64,000 bases of DNA, taken from contig CM045731.1 in the NCBI GenBank assembly GCA_024760905.1, positions 54,512,001-54,576,000 on the forward strand. The letters are read 5' to 3'. Under the pieces are notes generated by a model. The model was given only the letters and a program-made list of their open reading frames with translations, was not told where the DNA came from and ran no database searches. A program made the translations under genes and the position numbers. Positions within the stretch are counted from its first letter, which is position 1. Every line of letters begins with the position of its first letter. Source of the stretch: Plotosus lineatus (Eukaryota; Chordata; Actinopteri; Siluriformes; Plotosidae). Below, one piece after another: positions 39,632 to 49,852 of the stretch.

Positions 39632-42600
39632 GTACTGAGGGCTACGCCCACAACACTTTTTGGAATTCAAAGCACATTCCCTGCTTGACAAGGAGATCCA
39701 AACTTAAATTTAACTTGATTCCTTGAGGGATCGGAATTCCAGATGAGCTCAAATGCACCATTTATTAAATATTTACTGAATTAAACAACTTAAAAAACTA
39801 AACTAAAAACTAAAGAGTTAAGCTTCCTTCTGTCTCTATTTGGGAGGCCAGCGGGGCGAAATGTTGAGAGACAGCCAATGAGAGAGCAACTCGCGCATCG
39901 TGTTAAATTTTGATCGGAGCGTTTGAATTTTTAATTTCTTTTCGTAAAAGGGGGTTGTTTTCATATCTCGGGGACGTAAACTTAAGAAAATGATCTTCAT
40001 AACCCGGGGATTTCATACCCAGGGTCTTTATAAGTAGGGGACCGACTGTACTTTCCTTTAAGAAGTAAGTCTACTATTCTTGTGACAAATACTATTTTTT
40101 ATAATATAAACTTTTAGTTTTATTTGCTTCTAGCTTGTCTGATTTTCTCATAAATATAGGCCCAGAATGCACCACAGAGCACATGAATTTTAAACATTTT
40201 TCTGGGGGTGGCCCCCCCAGACTCCCCTGCGGGAGGGGACACCCCAATCCCCATGCTTGCCTCAAACAATTTCCACCCCCTACTTATCAATATCCTCCTT
40301 CTACTCTAAAACTTAATGAATACCCTGTTATAAATATACAGTGGAGCCTCGGTATCCGAATGCTCCAGAGTTCGAACAAATCGGAATCCGAACAAAAAAA
40401 TCTGTGGCTTTTTTTCGTCATGGAAACCTTACAAAAACCGGAAGTCGAACTTGAGAAACGTACGAGAAAAAACGATGCAGAGAGGGAGGAAAAGTGGCGA
40501 CTTCCGAAAGTCTGGAAGTTGTTGATACTATGTATCACCCTGATAAAGCTGTCCTGGGGAAGTCTGGAAGTTGTTGATACTGTACTATTCACGTATCACC
40601 CTCATAAAGCTAAAGCTAGCGCTAAAGCAACTCCACCATGGCCAGTCCCAAGCCCGGATGAGAAAGGAGGAGGGTTAGGCGAAGGGCCAGCACCCCATCC
40701 CTGTAAAAAAAAAAGAAGCTACAAAAACACCAACAAGAAATCATAATCTAAATCTAACAACGCTCCTGGGAGAGGATGGACTTCCAGCTAGAGGACCTAT
40801 GACGCAGAGTGGTGAAAGCCAGAGCCATCTGGAAGCCATTCAGCCGACCTCCATCCTCACAACCAGAAACACCACCACCATCGGTACATGGAGTGTACGG
40901 ACCATGTATGAAGCAGGGAAAATGACACAAGTGACTGCAGAGATGAGGAACTATGGCCTCACCATCCATGGGCTCTGCGAGTCCCGATGGACAGGCAGCG
41001 GAAAGAGGAGACTTGACTCTGGAGAAACCTTGCTGCTTTCCGGTCATAAGGGAGAGGATGCTCCACACACCCAGGGAGTGGCACTGATACTCTCGCCAAA
41101 ACAGCAAAGAGAGCCCTCATTGATGGGACCAATCATGGGCCACGCTTCTTAACGACATCCTTCAGGACCAAAAAGAAACGGCTCAACATGAACATCATTC
41201 AGTGCTACACCCCTACCAACGAAGGCGATGATGTAGATAAGGAGGAATTCCACAACAGACTCCCGACCATCATTGAGACCTTCCCAAACAGGGACCTCAA
41301 CATCATGGGAGACATGAACGCCAAGGTGGGCAGTAACAATCAGGGCTATACAGAAGTCATGGGTCAACAAGGTCTGGGCCAGATGAACAACAATGGGGAG
41401 AGGTTTACAGACTTTTGTGCATTAATGCAGCCATGAGACGGGGGGGGGGCACTAACCAGTGTCTCTCCCCCTTATGCCGGTCCCAAGCCCGGAGAAATGC
41501 AGAGGGTTGCGACAGGAAGGGCATCCGGCGTAAAACTTCTGCCACATTTAAAAATGCAAATGATCAATACAGAATTCATACCGGATCGGTCGAGGCCCGG
41601 GTTAACAACGACTGCCATCAGTGCTGTCAACCAACAGGGTGCTGATGGAAATTGGACTACTGTTGGTCGAAGACGTCGAAGGAGAGGCGGGAGGCGTGTC
41701 CGTAGGCAGAGAGAGAAGAGGAAATGCGTGAGCCTAGGACTGAAAGTAGGGACTTTGAATGTTGGAACTATGCAAGGAAAAGATAGGGAGCTGGCTGACA
41801 TGATGCAGAGGAGGAAGGTGGACATACTGTGTGTTCAGGAGACAAGGTGGAAAGGTAGAAAGGCTAGAAGCTTAGGAGCAGGGTTTAAACTGTTTTATAA
41901 TGGTGTGGATGGGAAGAGAAATGGAGTAGGAGTCATCTTGAAGGAGGGGTTTGTCAGGAATGTTCCAGAAGTGAAAAGAGTGTCAGACAGAGTGATAAGT
42001 CTCAAGTTAGAAATTGAAGGCGTGATGGTCAATGTTGTTAGTGCTTATGCCCCACAGGCAGGATGTAAGCTAGAAGAGAAGGAGAGATTCTGGAGTGAGT
42101 TAGATGAAGTGATGCAGAGTACCCCCAGAGGTGAAAGAGTGGTCATTGGAGCAGACTTCAATGGACATGTTGGTGCAGGCAACAGAGGGGACGAGGAAGT
42201 GATGGGCAGGTTTGGTATCCAGGACAGGAACACAGAAGGACAGATGTTGATCGATTTTGCAAAAAGGATGGAAATGGCTGTGGTGAATACTTTCTTCAAG
42301 AAGAAACAGAAGCATAGGGTGACTTATGAAAGCGGAGGTAAGAGCACACAGGTAGACTACATCTTGTGTAGGCGATGTAATTTGAAGGAAGTCAGTGACT
42401 GCAAAGTAGTAGTGGGTGAGAGTGTTGCCAAACAGCATAGGATGGTGGTGTGCAGGATGACACTGATGGTGAGAAAGGTGAAAAAGGCAAAGGCAGAGCA
42501 GAAGACAAAGTGGTGGAAGCTGAAAAAGGAAGAGTGTCGTGTTGTCTTCAAGGAGGAGTTGGAAACAGGCCTTGGGTAGTCAGGAAGTGCTTCCAGAGGA

Positions 42601-45600
42601 CTGGACAACCACAGCCAATGTGATCAGGGAGACCGGTAGGAGAGTACTTGGTGTGTCCTCTGGAAGGAAAGTAGATAAGGAAACTTGGTGGTGGAATGAG
42701 GAAGTGCAGGAGTGTGTACAAAAGAAGAGGTTAGCCAAGAAGAAGTGGGACATTGAGAGGACCGAAGAGAGTAAACAGGAGTACAGGGAGACACAGCGTA
42801 AGGCGAAGGTAGCAGTGTCAAAGGCCAAACAGAGCGCGTATGATGACTTGTATGATAGGTTGAACAGTAAGGAGGGAGAAAATGATCTATACAGGTTAGC
42901 ACAGCAGAGAAATAGAGATGGGAAAGACGTGCAGCAAGTTAGAGTGATAAAGGACAGAGAGGGAAATGTATTGACTGATGACAGAAGTGTGCTGGGAAGA
43001 TGGAAAGAGTACTTTGAAGAGCTGATGAATGAGGAAAATGAGAGAGAAAAAAGAGTAGATGGGGTGACCGTTGAGGAGCAGGAAGTAGCAAAGATTAGTA
43101 AGGGAGAAGTGAGGAGGGCATTGAAGAGGATGAAGAGTGGAAAGGCAGTTGGCCCTGATGACATACCAGTTGAGGTATGGAAGTGTCTAGGGGAGGTAGC
43201 AGTAGATTTTCTGACAAGAATATTCAACAAGGTCTTAGAAAGTGAGCAGATGCCAGAGGAATGGAGGAGAAGTGTGCTTGTGCCCATTTTTAAGAACAAG
43301 GGAGATGTACAGAGTTGTGGCAACTACAGAGGGATAAAGTTGATGAGCCATACAATGAAGCTATGGGAAAGAATAGTGGAAGCAAGACTAAGGGCAGAGG
43401 TCAGCATTTGTGAACAACAGTTTAGTTTCATGCCAAGAAAGAGCACCACAGATGCAGTGTTTGCTTTGAGGATGTTAATAGAGAAGTACAGAGAAGGTCA
43501 GAAGGAGCTGCATTGTGCCTTTGTGGATCTGGAGAAAGCATATGACAGGGTGCCGAGAGAAGAACTGTGGTATTGTATGAGGAAGTCTGGAGTGACAGAG
43601 AAGTATGTTAGAGTGGTGCAGGACATGTATGAGAGATGTAAGACAGTGGTGAGGTGTGCTGTCGGTGTGACAGAAGAGTTCAAGGTGGAGGTGGGACTGC
43701 ATCAAGGGTCAGCTCTCAGCCCCTTCTTGTTTGCTATGGTGATGGACAGGCTAACAGACGAGGTTAGACAAGAATCTCCATGGACTATGATGTTTGCAGA
43801 TGACATTGGGATCTGTAGTGAGAGCAGAGACCAAGTGGAGGAAAATCTAGAGAGGTGGAGGTATGCCCTGGAAAGGAGAGGATTGAAGGTTAGTCTTAGT
43901 AAGACAGAATACATGTGTGTGAACGACAAGGACCCAAGAGGAACTTTGAGGTTACAGGGGGCAGAGATAAAGAAGGTGGAGGATTTTGAGTACTTAGGCT
44001 CAACAATCCAGAGCAATGGAGAGTGTGGAAAAGAGGTGAAGAAGCACGTGCAGGCAGGTTGGAATGGATGGAGAAAAGTGTCCGGTGTGATGTGTGATAG
44101 GAGAGTATCGGCAAGAATGAAGGGAAAAGTGTACAAGACGGTGATGAGGCCAGCAATGTTGTATGGTTTAGAGACAGTGGCCCTGGGGAAAAGACAGGAG
44201 TCAGAGTTGGAGGTAGCAGAGATGAAAATGTTTAGGTTCTCTTTGGGAGTAACGAGGATGGATAGGATCAGAAATGAGTACATCAGAGGGACAGCACATG
44301 TTAGATGTTTTGGAGACAAAGTCAGAGAGGCTAGATTGAGATGGTTTGGACATGTACAGAGGAGGGATAGTGAGTATATTGGTCGTAGGATGCTGAGGTT
44401 GGAACTACCAGGCAAAAGGCCCAGAGGAAGACCAAAGAGAAGATTTATGGATGCGGTGAAGGCGGACATGAAGGTCATTGGAGTAAGAGTAGAAGATGCA
44501 GAGGATAGGGAGAGATGGAGGCAGATCATTTGCTGTGGCGACCCCTGAAGGGAACAGCCGAAAGGAAAAGAAGAAGTGCATTAAATAACTTTGTCATTGG
44601 AGGAACTCTCTTCCTCCATCAGCGCATCCACAAGGCAACCTAGGTCTCACTGGACCACAACACCGAAAATCAGATTGACCACGTGAGCATCGCCAGAAAG
44701 TTCCGCCGGTCGTTACAAGACGTCCGAGTCAAGAGGGGGCAGACATCACTTCCAACCACCACCTACTGGTGGCTCGACTCTGAAGCTGAAGAGGAACTGG
44801 AGTAAGAGAACAGGAATACACCAGCGCTTCAACATTGGACTCCTAAAGGATTCAGGGAAGCTGGAGGAATACAGACTGACCCTCACAAATAGGTTCCAAG
44901 TCTTCCACGAGCTGCTTAAAGAAGAAACCGTAGATGGAAAATGGAAGGTGGTGAGAGAGTCAGTGACATCAACCTGCCGAGAGGTACTGGGCTACAAGAC
45001 TCACAGCCACAAGGAATGGATAACAGCCGACTCTTTGGAAAAGATCTCCGATAGAATGGAAAAGAAGGCAGCACTTAACACCAGCTGCACAAGCACAGAG
45101 AAAGCCAATGCCCAGAAGTCCTACACATGCGCCGCCAGAGCTAAAAAAAAAGCATAAAAGCAGACAAAAGAAGATATGTGGAGGCACTTGCCATAGAGGC
45201 AGAGGAAGCTGCACGAAACGGAAACATGAAGGACCTCTACACCATCACCAGCAAGCTCAGTGGGAAGTTCCCTAAGCCCGGAAGGCCAGTAAAAGGAAAA
45301 GACGGGAAAGCCATACGAAGTGACGCAGGACAAAAGAACAGATGGAGAGAACACTTTGAAGAGCTCTTAAATCGACAAGCCCCACAAGACCCACCAGACA
45401 TCCCATCAGCTGACAACGCCCTCCCAATTGACTGTAATCCACCAGCAAGGAGGAAATCATAAAAGCTCTCAGACAGCTGAAGGCAGACAAGGCTACTGGA
45501 CCAGACAACATCCCAGCAGAGGCACTGAAGGCAGACATGTTCATCACTGTTAATGTGCTCCACCCCCTCTTTGAAAAGATCTGGGAGGAAGAACAAGTGC

Positions 45601-48600
45601 CAGCAAAGTGGAAGGAGGGATACCTAATCAAACTGCCAAAGAAAGGAGTTCTCAGTAACTGTGTAAACTACAGAGGGATCACCCTATTGTCAGTTCCTGG
45701 AAAGGTCTTTAGCAGGATTCTACCAAAAAGGATGAACGATATCGTCGATCCACAGCTTAGAGACCAGCAGGCAGGCTTCCAGAAAGACCGCTCGTGCATA
45801 GACCAGATAGCAACACAGCGTATTATCCTGGAGCACTCCCTGGAGTGGAATACCCCTCTCTACGTCAACTTCCTCTACTATGAGAAAGCCTTTGACTGTG
45901 TGGACAGAGCAACCCTATGGAAACTGCTAAGACACCACGGAGTACCAGTGAAACTCACCAACAGCATCAGGAACTCGTATGAGGGACTCACCTGCAGGGT
46001 AGTCCATGGAAGCCAGGTCTCTGATGCTTTCCAAGTTCGAACAGGGGTCGGACAGGGATGCTTGATGTCCCCTTTTCTATTCCTGCTTACCATTGATTGG
46101 ATTATGAAGGTATCCACATCACAGAGACAGAATGGCATACAATGGACTCTCTCTTCACAACTGAATGATCTGTACTTTGTTGATGACCTGGTACTGCTCT
46201 CACATGCTCAACATCAGATGCAAGAAAAAAACAAGCATCGTAACAGAGACCTCATCCCAGCTAGATCTGGACATCCATCGAGGGAAAAGCAAGGTCCTGA
46301 AAGTCAACACCACCAGTACACCCCCTATCATTCTCAGTGATGAGGCATTAGAGGAGGTGAACAGCTTTGCCTACCTCGGCAGCATCGTCGACTCCAAGGG
46401 AGGGACAGATGCAGATGTAAAGGCCAGAATAAACAAGGCCAGTATAGCCTTTTTACAGCTCAAGAACATCTGGGCTTCAAGAGACCTATCAGCCAACACC
46501 AAGATAAGGCTCTTCAACACCAACGTGAAGTCTGTCCTACTATATGGCGTTGAAACATGGAAAACCACCGCCATGACCATAAAAAAGATCCAGACCTTCA
46601 TCAATGGTTGCCTGAGACGGATCCTCTGGATAAGATGGCCTGACACGATCAGCAACAGGGAACTGTAGGAACAAACAAGGCAAAGCCAGTAGAAGCCGAG
46701 ATCAAACAACATCGTAGGCCACATTCTGTGCAAACCAGCCACGAACACAACAAGACAAGCCTTGAGGTGGAACCCCCAAGGAAAAAGGAAGAGAAGGAGG
46801 CCGAGAAACACTTGGCGACGTGACCTGATTGCGGACGTCAAGAAGATGGGTCACTCATGGGGTCAGCTGGAAAGACTGGCCCAGGACAGAGACAGATTGG
46901 GGGATCTTGTTGGCTTATGTCCCAGTAGGCGTGACAGGCTTGAACTGAACTGAACTAGCGCTAAAGCAGTAAAGCTACACTAAAGCTAAGCTAAAGCGCT
47001 AGCAGCGCTGTGAGCCACTCATGTAAGGTTTTGAAAAGAAGGCAGAGACAAGCCACGTTAGAAATGTTCTTCAAGAAAAGAAAGGAACATCCTGAAGAAG
47101 ACTCATCCATGCAAAGCAAAGGGAAAAAAAACACCCTTGGCTGACTTACCTGAAGCGGCTCATGAAGCATCCGCTTCCTCTCTCCCTCTCTTATGGAAGG
47201 GGATGCACTTCTTCTCTTCCTCTCCAAAATTTACGTATTCTAACTGTTCACCACCACAAAGATTAAAATTCTTATCTTTATTGTTCTTAGGCTTTAACTG
47301 CATTGTAGTTTTTATTTTAGTGTGTTATGGTCTCTCACAAAAGAGTTGCGTGTTGAAATGCGCGTTGGAAAGGGTCGTGGCTGTCACATGCGGGTGGAGT
47401 GCTAAACACACACACACACCTGATTCCACTTAATCACGGGCTATAAAGACTAGAAGTGCTCTTTCTGGTGCCAGAACATTGTCCCTCTTCCCTGTGATCT
47501 CTCTGGCTCTCAGCTCCGTGCTCCACCAGTTCCTGCTTTAGTTTGATTTTCGTGTTTCTCTGCATTTCTCACCGTGACTACAATTTCTCCATGCTCTAGT
47601 GCTTTCCCTGTGAACAATAAAGCGCATGGGTGAATATTTTTATATATTGCATATTTATTATTATATTATGCATGACCCTGAATGATATTTGATATCACCA
47701 TTCACAAATAACAAGTAAGAGAGTTCAGGACAAGAAAAAAGAGATAAAGTAAGCAAACTGGTCGCTAGATGTCTGTCTGCCTCCCTTTACATGAATTTTA
47801 ATTTCTAAATTTTGCATAGCACATTGTGCAAAAGGCCGTGTATATGTCATGCTTCTTAATAAATCAATAAGTTGATGAATATTCTGATAAAAATTCTTGC
47901 TTTCTTTTTGTCGCCATTTTGGGTTTCCTGCAACCGTTCAATGATTGGCTCTGGTTACCACGGAGTGTATGTAAGATAGCCGCTGATTCGTGGAAATCGA
48001 CCTACCTTGTTGCTGATTGAGGAATCACGTGGTAAAATACAACAGTGACATCCCAAGAGATTATCGCGAGACTTGTCTTTGCCAGGAAGGTAAACACGGA
48101 TTGAATTTGATGCAATTCATCATAATTATTGATAAAATATTGTCAAATAAAATTGAAAGGAACATATTTTCCTGAAAGTTTGAAATTCGTATTAATGTCT
48201 GAATTAATCATATTGCCGTATTTTATGTTATTTTTCGTATGAATCCGGATAAATTCGTACAAGTTGGCAGCCCTGCACATTTTAACTATGACAGAGGCGG
48301 GTCAGGTGAGACCTGTGCTTCAACGCTATCTGTGCTAAATGGACCACATGGACATAAAGTAGAGTCCGGCAGAACCCAATTTTGTGATGAGAGAAAGACC
48401 TCATTATTTTCATGTCTTGCTGAGCCTCTGCTAAGGTCTCCACAGGTCCAATAACCACATGAATCAGAGCACAGGTACACACAAAATGAACCGAGGAATT
48501 TGCATGTGCGTGGAAAATTTGGTAAATGAGCACCTCACTTGAAATGGGATCGATGATGTACTTAACTTTTCCTGGCCTTTGTACATGGTGTAACTTGTGC

Positions 48601-49050
48601 TCCCAAGCAATCACTGATGGATTGGCATTTACTGACTTTAGATAATATAGAAAAGTTGAATACTGTATGTCAAACACCATCAATCAGCACAGTGGAACTA
48701 ATTACACACATCTAAAGCTATTATTAGTGAATGAAGGCTGTATATACAGCCTATATATATATATATATAACAAAAATAAAACGACAGGACAAAGACTTTC
48801 TATTGAAACTCCATTTATCACTACAGATCTGTTTCGAGGGGTGGTGAAACCATCCTCTCTCTTCAGGTGATTATAGAAAAAGTTCTATAATCACCTGAAG
48901 AGAGAGGATGGTTTCACCACCCCTCGAAACAGATCTGTAGTGATAAATGGAGTTTAAATAGAAAGTCTTTGTCCTGTCCTTTTATTTTTGTTATTTGCTC
49001 TACCAAAAAGTATTGAGCACTCTCCTACGGAAGGATCTACTCAGAAAATC

Positions 49051-49101
<51 letters not shown>

Positions 49102-49426
49102 TACATATATACATACACACTAGACCAGACTAGGAGCGTTGGGCTTTTTACACCCGAGCCTAGTGGCTCATCAGGCCGGTGCTTTTCCCCGGTTTCCATA
49201 GCATGAAACTACCAGGAGTTCAACTCCTCCTGGATGGGACGCTAGTCCATCTCAGGTTACCTTTCCAGTATATTTTTACTGGTACCCATTTATACTGCTG
49301 GGTGAACAGAGGCAGACTTGTGGTTAAGACCTTGCCCAGGGGTCTTGGCACAGTGGGGATCTAACTGGGATTAGAACACACAACCTGATCATGAGCACAG
49401 CACCCTAACCACTACACCACCAGCAC

Positions 49427-49502
<76 letters not shown>

Positions 49503-49786
49503 TTAGCTGTTCACATGTAACAAAGAAGGAGAGCACAGCCAACAACAAAGTAGGAAGTAAAGGAGACAAATAAGGATTCAGAGTATGAAAGCCACACAGA
49601 AATGCAAAGAAGTAGTTCCAGATCCTGTTTAAAACCAGAAGAAGAATAAAAGCAGGATCTGTGTGCTGGAGCGTGGGAGGAGGAAAAGAAGAACCAACCT
49701 CCACAGCGGTGTGAGCCTTCTCTTTAGTGGCGTTGGAGTCGGGAGGAACCAGAGCCTAGCAGGCAGAGCACAAGGCTTACAACAAG

Positions 49787-49852
<66 letters not shown>

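Larger units (their letters stand above)
41426..44575 (+). mobile_element. RTE-like LINE copy A, full length
   Basis: Flanked by 9-bp duplications gtgcattaa (41417-41425, 44576-44584). The 5' end is tgcagccatgagacggg with ggaagggcatccggcg; the 3' UTR is only about 30 bp. One endonuclease-RT frame is broken once, near 42548. Lack of a separate ORF1 and the very short 3' UTR fit the RTE clade. Confidence 0.9.
40630..46954 (+). mobile_element. LINE, second APE-RT family, interrupted by copy A
   Basis: Flanked by a 14-bp duplication ctagcgctaaagca (40616-40629, 46955-46968). The endonuclease is in pieces: [59 protein letters not shown]. The reverse transcriptase follows copy [41 protein letters not shown] and [10 protein letters not shown] (A of the FADD box is V). 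Then [12 protein letters not shown] and [13 protein letters not shown]. It ends in a (TGAAC)n tail. Stops and frameshifts are numerous, so it is inactive. Confidence 0.85.

Noticed and set aside
40135..40746. 203-codon + strand open frame
   Set aside because: It spans a TA-type element start, a tandem duplication and the LINE 5' end, so it is a chance frame across unrelated pieces.
43702..44529. Long antisense open frames (275 and about 247 codons) opposite the LINE RT, also in copy B
   Set aside because: They mirror the codon composition of the sense RT and recur in every copy. No domain is recognisable, so they are shadows.
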